A DNA stretch of 64,000 nt from Rotaria sp. Silwood1 (GCA_905250075.1 CAJNOP010000001.1:3010514-3074513), one strand, 5' to 3'. Shown: positions 1 to 12,700, counted from the stretch's first letter. The notes: generated from the sequence alone by a model not told the origin. Program-made: numbers and translations.

Positions 1-221
1 CACGTTGGTGTGATGAATATTGGACAGAAGCAGAACATGGTGTTGAAACATATATAGTTTATACACAAAATATTTGTCCTCATGATCATGTAATATGTTG
101 TGCCCAACATATTTATGTTATTGGTCATTGTTTTTCATATACAGAAATTTATTATAACCAACAATTATTTGCACAATTAAATGAATTGGGTATTGTCATT
201 CCAGGTCCTTCTGTTGGTTAA
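1..221 (+). CDS. 3' end of an unidentified protein-coding gene (partial)
   Basis: A frame starting at base 3 stays open for 72 codons and stops with TAA at 219-221. It carries no methionine start, so it is the terminal exon, or part of it, of a gene lying to the left of the window. The peptide begins RWCDEYWTEAEHG and ends GIVIPGPSVG. It is rich in Tyr, His and Cys (CPHDHVICCAQH) and has the codon use seen in the other genes here. I do not recognise a family. Its stop codon lies 43 bp from the stop codon of the convergent carboxypeptidase gene, so the two 3' untranslated regions must overlap or be very short. Confidence 0.6.
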   Translation, partial: RWCDEYWTEAEHGVETYIVYTQNICPHDHVICCAQHIYVIGHCFSYTEIYYNQQLFAQLNELGIVIPGPSVG

Positions 222-264
222 GAAAAAAAAATATAAAAAAAAACCAAAATTATTTTCTTTTTAT

Positions 265-1920
265 TTAATTCTCTACAAAAATAAGACAAAGAAAAAATAA
301 CACATATGAAACTGATGTTGAATAAGCTGAATTAGTCATGAAAGGAGATAATAATTGAATTGGTCTATTTGTATAATGAATATATGTTAATTGTGGAATA
401 ATAATATTTAAATTTGATGGTACATAACTATTATTAATTACTATTTGTTGACGATAAATTTCATAACCACGATAGAATACCTAAGAAATTTAATCTTATT
501 TTATTTTTAAATATTCTTATTTAATAGTTCTTTACCTTTAAAGTATAAATTCCTGGTAATAATATTCTCCAAAATTCTCCTAATGGTGTTACATTAACTA
601 CAGGTCGTCTATTATCAATCATAATTTGTGTAAATGGAATAGGTTGATGGTATTCATTAAGCACTAAACCTTTGACACCTAAAACAAGTAACTTATCTAA
701 CAATGAAAAAAAAAAAGTTCTATCAATTTAACAAACAAACCTCGTTGTGCTTGAAATAATAGTTCAATCATTGCATCACGATTATAATTCCAATATGAAA
801 ATAATAAATTATAATTTGGATATTTACAACATGATATTTCCATTGTCATTTCAATAGTACCATAATTTAAATAACCATAATCTTGCATACTACCGATAAT
901 TTCATACCAATCAGCACCACGTATGACTGTTCCAATCTCATCATTTTTTAAATTACAATATCTTTTGGTGCCTAATATTCGATTGGCATATGATCTAGCA
1001 ATGGTTTGATATATATCATCATCAGAACTAATTGATATTTTTCCAACGTCTGAAAAGAAAAACACAATAAAAAGTTTATTTTTCGATATTTGAATAGAAA
1101 TTAAAATGTTTACAATAACGGTCATAAGGAATATTAATAATAAATGCACCGCCATGAAAATTAGCTGAAAGCACAAATGGTACATCACGAAGCCAAGATA
1201 TAATTGCATTTGTTTCTAAAGTACGCATTGATGATGAAAGTTGAGCACCAAGATAATCAGGAAAATCTCGATTTAAATCAATATTATTTAATGTAAATCT
1301 AATATAAAATTTACATTTTCAAATCTAATGACGAAGTTTTTACTTTTATCTACTTTTACCTTCCTGTTGTTGTTGAACAATCACCATATTGTGATAATGC
1401 TAAACCATCAGGATTCATTGATGGCATAATCCATATTCGAGAACGACTCATTAATTCTATAACTTGATTATCATTTGATGTTAGAAGATATTCAATTAAA
1501 TATAATAATAATTGAAGACCAATAATTTCATTTCCATGCATATTTCCAATATATTTTACTTCTGGACGTAATAAAATATGTTTATTTGGAGCATATGAAC
1601 TTAATGCTATAGCCCATAATGATCGTCCTTAAAAATTAAAAAAATGAAAGAATCAAAATCGTTTTTTTTTAAATCTTGTTACCTCCTTGTGTTTTTCCTA
1701 TTTCATATAATGCTGCTTTTGATGAATAACGATTTGCTATATCATGAAGAAAATCAGTCATTTGTGAATAATTATAATAATGAAAATTATATGCATGATT
1801 ATTAGTTAATGTACTTAGTAATATTAGTGAAAGACTAAATTGTATTTTAAACTATTTATAAAAAAAAGATTTATAATAATTTTGATGGAATAAATGAGAC
1901 AAAAAAAAACATTTTTTCAT
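265..1920 (-). CDS. M14 metallocarboxypeptidase (N/E subfamily), probably membrane-anchored
   Basis: A zinc carboxypeptidase that would remove C-terminal basic residues from peptides at the cell surface or in the secretory route. Seven exons, low to high: 265-480, 536-678, 741-1049, 1114-1298, 1360-1627, 1683-1834 and a tentative first exon 1901-1920. They join in frame to about 430 aa. Visible motifs in order: hydrophobic signal peptide; GKTQGGRSLWAIALS; zinc ligands in NMHGNE; IMPSMNPDG; substrate-binding DLNRDFPDYL; third zinc ligand in LSANFHGG; catalytic Glu in MEISCCKYP; then a transthyretin-like domain starting GVKGLVLNEYHQPIPF. The last residues (SVSYVLFFLCLIFVEN) form a hydrophobic tail after a Ser/Thr-rich stretch, as in GPI-anchored carboxypeptidase M. 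The family assignment is firm; GPI anchoring is inferred. The weak spot is the first exon, which needs a non-consensus donor (GTCTCA). Confidence 0.88.
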
Positions 1921-3916
1921 ACCATGACGAACTCTTTGTCTATCAATTAATGTAAAGATTGCACGCATGACTAAATTGTATCTATGTAGGAAACGTCCGC
2001 CAGCTATAGCGACAAAACGATTGCTATCATTTTGTCAATTTTTCTTCTTTTTGCTTTTCTGTTCTGTAAGAAAAGAAATGTATTGACATTATGTGAGAGG
2101 CCACACTTCTCATCTGTTCATATTAACATGTGGTTTTTATCCTTTTCTTCTGTTTTTTTTATTTGCTTAAAATGCATATTGAAAGAGCACGTAAGACATT
2201 TTATGTCCTACGAAATGATACAATTGACAATGATTGGTCTTGAAGGAAAAAAAAGATTTTATGAATCAGTCTCGTGTTGTTAATGTCTATAAAATATGGA
2301 CGAAAAGAAATCAATTGATTCTGAGCAGAATAAATTTTTATTATTATGTACAAAGACAGCATAGAAGAAATATTTGAAGGTATATTGAATATCAACATGT
2401 ATAGACTTTTGACTATTTCTATCTTTGGTAATATAGTAAGTGCAAAACTAATATGTGACTAAATGCAAGACAAAGTTAATTAAAGACGTATGTTATGTTA
2501 AAAAAGAACTGATTGATCTAAAGAAATATGCCTATATATCAAAATGACGAAAAATATTTAAATGAAAGGTTCGTATTGCCAGATTTTATTCATATTATCT
2601 ATGATGATAACATCTACGTTTGTAATAATTGACTAAACAGATACATGAGTGTCATAGATATGAAATCAATATGGATTTTTTCCTTGACACATTAGTTTTA
2701 TGTAAATGGACTTCATGTTCTATATCTATCTATTGACACAGTTTTTTATTTTAATAATTATATTAAATTAAATAAATCAAAACCATATTATTTTCTTCAT
2801 ATCAATATTAGATTTTATGATATCATTGAAGATTTTCTCTATAGAATAAGATGTTTTTCGATTCTGTGGAAATAAAATTCAGTAGACACATTAGCATTTT
2901 ATGAAATTCACATTTATATTCTACTCAATTTTTTTTGTTTTGTTTAATAATTTAGATAAACTCTTTGAATTTAACATTCAAATAAAACAGCAACTTAGAA
3001 AAAATATCATAATCGATCGAGTACATACTGAAAACAGAAAATTTTAATATATTATTTATCGATTCATATAGAAAGAAAAATTCATTAATGAAGAAAATAT
3101 TTGATACGCTCAAATGATAGTAGAATTTAATTGCTTGTCAATAAAATTCTCATATTTGCATCCTTTTTTTCTTAATTCTTGAGCCACACTCATTTATCTA
3201 TAGTTACTTTTCAAACTACCAAAAAAGAAACAAAAATAATTTCAGTATATAATCCATAAAATGTATTAATAATGAATATTTTACTTGTTGTGTATGTGTC
3301 TACTGCATTCTTCGGAAGGCAATGGGTATTCGAAGTTTATTTTTATTACACGAATAATAATAATAATAATCGTAATAAAAAAAAAGTTTGTATAACAACC
3401 TTAGAAGTCTATAAATAGATTGTGCTGAACTCTTATTTGTCTTTTTCGGTAGTTTATTTTTATAACTCCGCTTACGTAATGACACAATCGTTAAAAAACA
3501 AACAATGCTGACTCATGACATCTCAAGAAGTGTTTATACTCTTAAGTTTATGCATCATTTACTGTAACTAATATTTTTCTTTATAAAAACAAATAGAAAA
3601 CCTTGCTTATACAAGGACATTAAACACTTCGTTTTTGTCAATGTATTTCAAGACGAGAGAGAGAGAGTATTACAATTGACCGTTGTTAATATTTATAGGC
3701 ACATAATAGCTTATACTATGTTATGGATTAATAGTAAATTTTAACATAGAATAAGTGAGAATGAATTGATAAATAAATTGAGTAAAAATATTTATTAAGC
3801 GACTCTCCATATTGAAAGTAAAAAATGCTCTTTTGAGAGTATGTTCATATCGATTACATATGCACACGAGAGTTATTAATATATCTAATGTTTCAACTGA
3901 TATTGCTAATATAGGT
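1921..3916. other. Non-coding stretch, nothing recognised
   Basis: AT-rich sequence without a supported exon on either strand. The short open frames at 2032-2283 (+) and 3300-3485 (-) have biased, low-complexity composition and no splice context. A short GA microsatellite lies near 3656-3668. Confidence 0.5.
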
Positions 3917-4964
3917 AATCATCTTGAAATGAAATGATGTTCAACTGCACTAAAACAATCGGTTTCACTAATTCCAAAACTTGTTGATTGAACACTAAAA
4001 TTATCAGTAGTATCATTAAGTAGTGTTGGCAATTCATTATATCAATAAACATTAGTAGTTTGTTGGCTCTATCGTCGTATGACAGATGTGGCTTTAAATG
4101 GAAGATTAATTGGATTTATAACTGCATCAAGGAATAGAACATCTATTGAATTATAAATATCATCACTAGTTTTCAAAGATTATGGTTTTACTTTGCGAGA
4201 GTTTAGGAATAATATTCTAATTGATTGCAAATTTTTTGATTTGATAGAGATGAGAAAAATGCATCATAAATCTTATCACCAATTTAGCCTTCAAGCAATA
4301 ACAGCGATGAATTCAAATTTTTTATTTCAATTTGTTCAATGAGAGCTTCTACAAAGGACATCCATTCAAAATTCAATTATTCATGAGATATCGTAAAGCT
4401 TCAGTAAGGAATACTATAGAAATGTTGTTAAAACTGACTCAAAGTCAAAATTTCGAGAAACTTTGTGAGAAAAACCAAACAAATTCCTTGCAAGCTTCAG
4501 ATAATCCCCGCCTTCCCTCTTTTTCTCCAATATCCTTGATAGATTATCTCAAATATGTTGATTAATAAGACTCTCTTTAACAACTTTTCTTTTGAATAAT
4601 CTGGTTATCAATCAACAAAGGAATAGGCAATGTTACCGGTGATTTTGGTAATAGTACTAATACATTTCAAACGGAGTTTTGCCATTTTTTATTCATGTTT
4701 GATTATATGTACATATATTCATAGATGCGTTGGCAAGCTACAGTATGTTCAATTGATAACCAATGAGCAACAGTATTATCGTAATTAGAAACTGACTTAA
4801 TCATGATACACGATAAATCCAAATGCATGAGTATCAAAAGAAATCTATGGTATTCGTTCTTTGAGATGCGAAACTCTATGCTGACCTAAACAGGCAGCAG
4901 TATATAGTTCAACCAATTCAAATTTATTAACTTTACTTTCTGTCAAAACATTTAAGAACAACAT
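3917..4964 (-). pseudogene. Decayed protein-coding gene, family unknown
   Basis: Read on the minus strand, several blocks look coding but are broken. From a possible start at 4964 a 39-codon frame contains FELVELYTAACLGQHRVSH and stops after KERIP. The same frame resumes with ISFDTHAFGFIVYHD and then shifts to SNYDNTVAHWLSIEHT. Farther on come LDAVINPINLPFKATSVIRR, a stop, SQQTTNVY, a stop, and NELPTLLNDTTDNFSVQS, followed by SETDCFSAVEHHFISR. Both in-frame stops in that last part lie at sites where a Trp codon would be natural (TAG or TGA for TGG). Codon use in the blocks matches neighbouring genes. I cannot name the family. The lesions mean it is not translated as one protein. Confidence 0.55.
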
Positions 4965-5021
4965 TTTTTTTGGTTTTTATTAAAACAACAAAAATCCCAA
5001 GATAAAGAAAACTAATCAGAT

Positions 5022-6519
5022 CTATTTATTGATAATATTTAAACCATTTTGTATCGCTTGTTTTAATGGAGAATTATATTCATATGGTGAAAATTCTAAT
5101 TGAATTGCTGATGTACGTTTGATGGTTGACGAATTAATTTTATTTATATCCTAGACAGGGTTGTTTATTTATGAAATTTATAAATGATATTAGTATTGTC
5201 TTACACTATTACTTTCATTGATTCGATTATTGTTATCTAATAGAAAAGATAATAATGAAAAAAAAACGATACGATTTAATATTGAAAAATACTTTTTAAC
5301 AAAATTGTTTCATCATATTCGTGTGTAACAACTTCTTCCGTTTCTAAACTTTGATCCATTTCATTATTTTGTTCATCTAAACAAAAGATAATTCTTACTG
5401 TTAAATCTTCAAAAATAAGAAGCGATATCAAAAAACAATTTCTTATGTTCTATAATGCTCAAATTCAACGTATTATTTTCAAAAATTTCTCCAGCTTATC
5501 AGATTTTCCCCTGATGGTCATATACAATGGCTCTAAAAATTGATCTTAGAGATTTAATTTCGATTTTTCCGTATTAGTAAGTGTTATAAAGAATCTCAGT
5601 CATGGTTTGGATAGAGATATCTGAGAAAAATGAAATCCTCGCACTATTATCGCAATAAAAGTTCTTTCTGATTACATAAAGTGATAAAGCAAGTAATTCT
5701 CTAGAAAATAAAATATCTTCAAGCATCTCACATGGCTTTTTTGACTGCATCACGTCACTTTTCAGAAAAGTCTCAAAGGAATTTTTTCTCATGTCACATG
5801 GAAGTTCAGGCAAAAAGAACTTTAAGCTTTTCTTAAAATTCATGTAATTCAGTCAGAAAAAGTTGTAAAGATTTCGGGAAACATGTCATAGATCTAGACA
5901 ATTACCTGCTTTATCATTTTATGTAATTAGACAGAGCTTTTATTACGAGAATACTGTGAGGATTTGATTTTCCTCGAAACTTCGTTGGAAACCAATCTTT
6001 CTATTCAAATAAGAATCTGTATGATCAAATTTTAGAGCCATTGTAAAAACATGGATAAAAAAGTTTTTTGTTGTACGCTTTTATGACTCAAATTGAGCAA
6101 CACACAATTTCATTACAGACAAGCACTAAACCTGAGTGTCTAGTAAGAAATATGGTACTCTAGTATCATCATAATCACGATTAATACGATCATTTAGAAG
6201 AAAAAAAACGTCAGTTTCGTAACATACATTCTGATGCATTAAAGTCGAGTGTATCAGGTACATTAAAACATGGTGGTGCTGGTAATGGTACTTTTTGTTT
6301 ATGTACTACGATTATTGAAGATTCTGAAAATCAATAGATTTATTAAGACTTCTTTTTTTATACGCTAAAAATCAAACCAGAAGAAGGAGTTGGTGCTGCA
6401 ATCGTTTGCGTCGTTGAATAAACTTTGACAAACTGTTGTTGTCGACTAAGATAATACGTAAGTGGATAACGAGTTCTAAGTAATTTATCCAAATATGATT
6501 CTTCAGTTGATTGAGCCAT
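5022..6519 (-). CDS. Small five-exon gene, function unknown (160 aa)
   Basis: Found only by splicing. Exons 6378-6519, 6228-6323, 5293-5376, 5205-5236 and 5022-5150 join in frame with GT/AG introns to 160 codons plus a TAG stop at 5022-5024. The protein starts MAQSTEESYLDKLLRTRYPL, then has a Pro-rich stretch (KVPLPAPPCFNVPDTLDF), an acidic middle (SLETEEVVTHEYDE), an Asn/Ser-rich linker and a C-terminal segment IQLEFSPYEYNSPLKQAIQN. No signal peptide or membrane segment is visible, and I do not recognise a domain. All five exons agree in phase (introns in phases 1, 1, 1 and 0), which argues for a real gene. Its start is 206 bp from the start of the divergent filamin-anillin gene. The 850-bp second intron contains a foldback repeat. 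Confidence 0.68.
5525..6043. repeat. Foldback (long inverted repeat) element inside an intron
   Basis: The left arm (about 5525-5703) and the reverse complement of the right arm (about 5899-6043) share CAATGGCTCTAAAA at the outer ends. The inner parts also match well, for example TCCTCGCACTATTATCGCAA against TCCTCACAGTATTCTCGTAA. The spacer is roughly 190 bp. The structure resembles a palindromic MITE or foldback transposon that inserted into the intron. The 89-codon open frame at 5574-5843 overlaps the left arm and spacer and is probably an artefact. Confidence 0.6.
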
Positions 6520-6725
6520 AACACAATTCTTTGTTGCACTTGAAAAGATATTGATATATCTAAAAGACATAATCAGACAAATGATGATGTCGCTACATTC
6601 TGAGTCCAAAAACAAACTATTGATTGGTTAATGAAATATCGCACATTGTTTAGCGGGTCTTTGTCTTTCGATCTCTGTCGATAGAATTCGAATCTTTTTT
6701 TATCGTTTTCTGCTAAATGAATACA
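6520..6725. promoter_or_regulatory. Head-to-head intergenic region (shared promoter candidate)
   Basis: These 206 bp separate the start codons of two divergently transcribed genes: the 160-aa gene (minus) and the filamin-anillin gene (plus). No TATA box or other motif stands out. The role as a bidirectional promoter rests on gene arrangement only. Confidence 0.4.
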
Positions 6726-9700
6726 ATGAGTACCAATCTTCGTCAAAAATTAGTAAGTTAATTGATTGTTACCATTTTTAGTTTTTGACTTAATCTAAAC
6801 GAGAAAAAAAAAACAAATCTTTTATAGAAAGTATTAAATAAACAAAAAGAAGAATTCGATAATGATAATCAAAATATTGATATACATAAAGATTATTCAA
6901 CAACACCAGTACAATTAAAAAAAACTTCAATAAATCAATTAATACTTCATCCAAAATCATTAAATATTAATAATCAAGATGTAACATTAACACCCGAAGA
7001 ATTTCATCGACGTGAACAAGGTTTGCAAATTTTTTCCTATGACAAAAAAGAAAATCTTCATCTATTCTTTTAGAATTTAATAATGATATGCAACGTGAAT
7101 GTGGACAAGATGCTCAATGGAAAAAAATTCAACAAAATACATTTACACGATGGGCTAATGAACGTTTAAAATTAGTTAATCGACATATTAATAATTTACA
7201 AACAGATCTTAGTGATGGTTTAAATCTAATAGCACTTATTGAAATATTAGTTAATAAAAAATTACCACGTTATAATCAACGTCCACAATTTCGTTCGCAA
7301 AAATTAGAAAATGTCTCTGTTGTACTTGATTATCTTGAAAATATTGAAAAAAAACGTTTAGTTAATATAGATGCATTAGATATTGTTGATGGTAATATGA
7401 AATTAATACTTGGTCTTATGTGGACACTTATTTTACATTATTCAATTACATTACCTGCTTGGGAAATACCAAATGAAAAACGTGAAACAATACAAAATCT
7501 TAAACCAAAACAAAAATTAATGAATTGGTTACAAGCTAAATTACCAATGCAAATCAATATTGGAAATTTTACTTCTGATTGGAATGATGGAAGAGCTATT
7601 GGAGCTGTTTTAGATTCTTGTTATCCAGGTATGTATTGTCTATTCGAATCAAAATAATTTATTTTTTTTTTCAAATATAATTGATTAGGTCTATTTCCAA
7701 ATTGGGCTGATCGTGATCCAAAAAATGCATTGGAAAATGCAAAAGAAGCTATGGATTTAGCTGAAAAATGGCTTGGCATTCCACAAGTAATTGCCTAACA
7801 AAGTTTTTTAGTATTTTAACTTCTTTAAAAATATCAAGAAAGACATTGTAACTAAATGAATTTGTTAAAGATTTTCAAAATAATCGAAGAAAATCTATTT
7901 CTTCATTCGAGTTTTCACGATTATAAGACAAAGTTTGCAATGTTTTATTCAGATCTACAGAATATACGTGCATCTAGAAAAAATTTTTCGAAGAATTATT
8001 GTTTATATGAAAACTTTTTATTGTTGAAAATTAGCTAATAAAATTTCTATTTTATAGCAAATGGGCAGACTAAATTCATGTACAAATCGCATGATTGATT
8101 TCTCAATAAAGAATAGTTCACCTATTTTTCACCATTGAATAGGTCTCTCTTTTAACATGCTTATGCCATGTATTACATTTTGTTTTTCCTAATAATATAT
8201 AGCAAACTGTTTGTTGCAAGCCGTGATAGAACTGTCGAAGACAAGGTAATATGTTAGCAAGTCTTGTTATCCTACTAATCCTTATTCTAATTTATTACTC
8301 TTATTCTGAACTCTTTACTTCATGTTCGGTGATTGTCATCCCGATTTGATTGCAACTAGTGCTATATCATAAGAAATGTGAGTAATATTTAACATGAAAA
8401 ATTTTGAAGTCTTGATTCACTTGTAATAAATCATTTCTGGGATGACTAAGACCAGTGACGTGCCCAGAGGGGGGGATTGGGGGGATCGATCCCCCTCTGG
8501 AGAAATACGAACACTTGGAGGGGGATACGGGCCGAATTATTTTCGCGTGTCTAAAACCAGTTTCCCTCCACAGTGGTCCTCCCTGGGAACGATCAATCCC
8601 CCCCCGGAAAAAATTCCTGGGCACGCCACTGACTAAGACTATCATTATTATTTGATGACTAATGAAAATAATTTATTTTTTCTATAGCTTCATTTTCAGA
8701 GTATAGTAGACTTATTTATCCTTTAGTTTTGTTTCGATGGCACTCGAAACTTTTCATTTTAGTCACAGATTCTGTACCTCTGGTTTCATCTGATAGTCGT
8801 TAAAGATTACATATAGCAAAAAGCGGACAAGGCAAACTTGATAATATTTGTGTGCTAGTGCTTTGTTTATGCTGAAATGTGTGCAAGATTACAGAAAATA
8901 AGATCCTACGTCTCAGTTTCTAATCAATTACAACAGGCATAGTTAACAACAAATAGTATTAAGTAATAATTGCTTTTAAGAGAATATCAAATAGATGATC
9001 TAAGAAAATTGTGTACCATCGTTCGTGGTCATTTCAATCAATCCATCTTTGAATATAATTAATCGAGCTACTACAAGGCAGGATGATAACAAAATAACTT
9101 TCTTTGATGCATACAGGTATTGCCTTTAAGGGAATACAATGTTTGAATAGTTCAGAGAATATTGTTTATATTTAATGAATGAAATGATTATACACCTACT
9201 GCAACTGTTTGAAAAGGAAATAATCATTGCACACTTTTTCGTTACGAATGTTCTACCAATTGTTTTCATAGTGCTGAGTGGAAAACTCTGTACTCAATAA
9301 TCTTTAATTGATATGAAAATTTAATATTAAAGTTATCTGAAAGTAAGGTTTTGTTGTGCTGAAATTCAATAAATTTTAGCTTTCAATATATAGATGAAAC
9401 AAGTAGAATAGAATTAAGAAAATCGAGAAAACGTTCTTCATAAAAAATTTTTCCTTTGAAAAATTTTAGCTTATTCAACCTCATGAAATGATAAATCCAC
9501 AAGTTGATGAACAATCTATGATGACATATTTATCTCAATATCCAAATGCTCAACTTAAACCTGGTGCACCTGTTAAACCAAAAAATTATGCTAACCAAGT
9601 TCATTGTTATGGTTCAGGTTTGAAAGACAAAAATTTGATAAATTCTTTTTTTAATTAGATATAAGGATTTCAATCTAGGTCTTGATCATATGGGACATAT

Positions 9701-12700
9701 AGTCGACAAACCAGTTATATTTCATATTGAAACATGTGCAGCTGGTTTAGGAAAAGTTGATGTTATTGTTGTGAATCCAAACGGACAAACAGAAGAGGTT
9801 GGAAATATAAAAATCAAGATTTTTATTTTTTTTTGTAATATAATTAATATTTATTTGAAGTGTACTATTGAATTTCGTGAAGATATAAATCGAACATATG
9901 ATTGTGTTTTCTATCCAACAATTAATGGAGAATATAAAGTAAAACTTTGCAAAAATAAACTTTTAAATAATTACTTTCATTTTTTTTCACTGTTTTAAAG
10001 GTTATTGTTACGTTTAACGAACAAGAAGTACGAAATTCACCATTTATAATTAATGTTGATTTACCAGAACCAACACCAGACATGTTAGTTAATGATGAAA
10101 TTGATGCACCAGGCAATGAAAATACACGTACATTAATTGTTAAAAGAAATATTCTGAGAATGTAATGAAACTTTATTTCTTTTTTTTATGTATAGCATCT
10201 GATATTGAACAACCATTTTATGAAAATTTTAATCCAACAAATGCTATCGTTTATGATAGACAAGAGACAGCGAATATTAAAATAACAAATTTAGATGAAG
10301 AAGGAGATGATCTTATTCTTCAAGAAGATCATATATATTATGCTCATGTAAGTTATTTCAAAATTTTCTCGTTTCTTCTCAATAACTAAGATTCAATGTT
10401 CGATAATAGAGCATTTGGTGCTTTATAAACATTAATTGACAGTAATGTAGAAAAATATTTTGTAGACTACATTATGTAGTTCATTGAATGGTTTCGATTT
10501 TTTACCCAATGTTTAGTAATGTATTATTTATTTCTAAACGAATATTTAGGTTGTCAAAAATTACGCGCTCTGATGGACAGTGAACGAAAAATTACTGATT
10601 TTCGATAAAACTTTTTTTTTGAATACAGATTTTGTTTAATTAGAGAGAGAGACAGAGTCATACGTTGAGAAAAGCGGTATACCTTTCATTGGGATTCTTG
10701 ATTTCAGAAGAAACTATGCCACTAGTTATACCTACGACTAAATCAAGACTGCAGATAACTCTTTGTACAGCCAAAAAGCTAGGAAAACGTTCAAATACTG
10801 TGAGAAAAAGAGCTGTTCCTGCTGTAGACATATTGACGTATGATTCTTGTTAAGCAAATATTGATTATTATTATTATTAACTATGTCTACATATTTCTAA
10901 AAGTGTATCCATGTCTACTAACATGGAAAAGTGCCCAAATGATCAGTCGCTTGCTACTTGAAAGTATATTTAATTAATAGGTAAATATCTTTACGTAATT
11001 TGAGCTGCTGTTCTTTGTTACAGAGATGTTGAATTTTTAGTGGATTTTTTCTGTATGAGTCCAGTTTTTGAATGAAATCTATTTTTTGGAGTTTGACTTG
11101 AAACTTTGCCCACATAAAGGCAACAACCAGGCTAGTTTGTTGAAAAATATCAATGTTTTCTGTTCTACAAACTAATATAATCGATACTATTATGTAGGTC
11201 AAGTTTTTGGTCAAAATTCAAAAATATCATTTCTCTTGAAAACGAGAGGTCTCCAAGAACAATTCATGTAACATTTGATATCTCAGTAGCTCGAATCACT
11301 CGAAAATATTTATGTACTAATTTGACCTTTTTGATTGAATAAAAAATGTGAAAAACAAACATCGAATCAAATAATACAGTCGATAAAAACAGTTCGCTAC
11401 TCCATCGTAAACTCGAGTGTATGTAAAAGAAATTTCGTCACATGCGTTAAGGACACAATTAGTCATGCAACAGAACATTTCCTCTAGTAAAATGTATAAA
11501 AGTTGTCGAACTAAAATCAATTTTCTAATCTTTCCAGACTAACTTAAAGTGTCTTGGTATAAACGATTAAAAAGTGAAACTATTAAAACAAGTTGTTCTT
11601 CAAATTTACATAACTATTGTTTTTTATCTAATTAGCAAACACATATTGCATCGATACAAGATCATCAACTTTGTCGTCAAATTTCAACACGTTCTATATC
11701 CGATCCAACATTAAATAAACATAAATTTTTCTCACCAATTAAACCACCAAGAACTTATTGTCAAGATGAAAATGAAGATGAACTAGTTAGTTTCTTATTT
11801 CTTTTGTTTAATTTGAAAACAAAAAAAAACAATGTTTTTTTAGAGTGAATCACCACTTGTTCATAGTTTAACTGATTATCGTTTAAAACAAAAACGTCAA
11901 GAGGGTTTTGATCTTGTAACAACCAATCGTCCGAATTCAATAAGAATTAGTTCAACAACATTAAATTCAACATCATCTATATCAACGGATGATAATATAC
12001 AAGAAAATAAACGTTTAACATCAAAATGGTTAATTATTGATGAAATTAATGTAAGATTTTTAAAAAAAAGAATCATTTTTTAATTGTTTTTCATTTTCTT
12101 TTTTTTTTTATTTAAGCGTTTAACGGATTTATCAAGAAGAGAAACATCAACATTAACTCAAACATCACACGCTTTAAAATGCTGTTCAAATGATCCACAT
12201 GCTGCATTATCAGATAAGAAAATTGAATGTGAACGTGTTATTTTTATGGCTAGTATGTTTTAAATTTTATTTCAATATGATTCATATGAATTGAAACTAT
12301 ACTTTAGAACAAAAATTAACATCATATAATAGTGAAATAAAACGTTTAGAAAATCTTGATCCAGATAGTGAATATTATTCGTCAGATATTTCACATAGTA
12401 CATTAATTTTACAAGATATTCGATTAGCAATTAAAGAAGATTATTTAAGATCATTACGTAAAGGAAAAGGTTTGTTGTTTTTTGTTTTTCAATAAGAAGT
12501 TTCTATTTGCTTCGTTTTTGTTTTCGTAGAAACAAAATTTTATTTTTTTATGTGTGCCGTTCATTATCGTTCACAAACACTTTTCTCACATATGGTTTCA
12601 TCATTTGACACACTTCAATCTAATGGACAAGTTATCTTTTCAAATCGAATGATTATTAGAGAAGTTGAAAGCAATTTTGTTGCCACTATTGGAGTTTATT

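Noticed and set aside
5574..5843. 89-codon minus-strand open frame
   Set aside because: It overlaps the left arm and spacer of the foldback repeat within an intron and shows no domain.
8367..8655. Three overlapping open frames of 64-92 codons, Gly/Pro-rich
   Set aside because: They are by-products of the GC-rich MITE at 8453-8631; composition follows the element, and there is no start context or homology.
10665..10853. 62-codon + strand open frame in the fusion-gene intron, considered as a start exon for anillin
   Set aside because: No suitable donor in the right phase leads to 11636, and the peptide has no anillin-like features.
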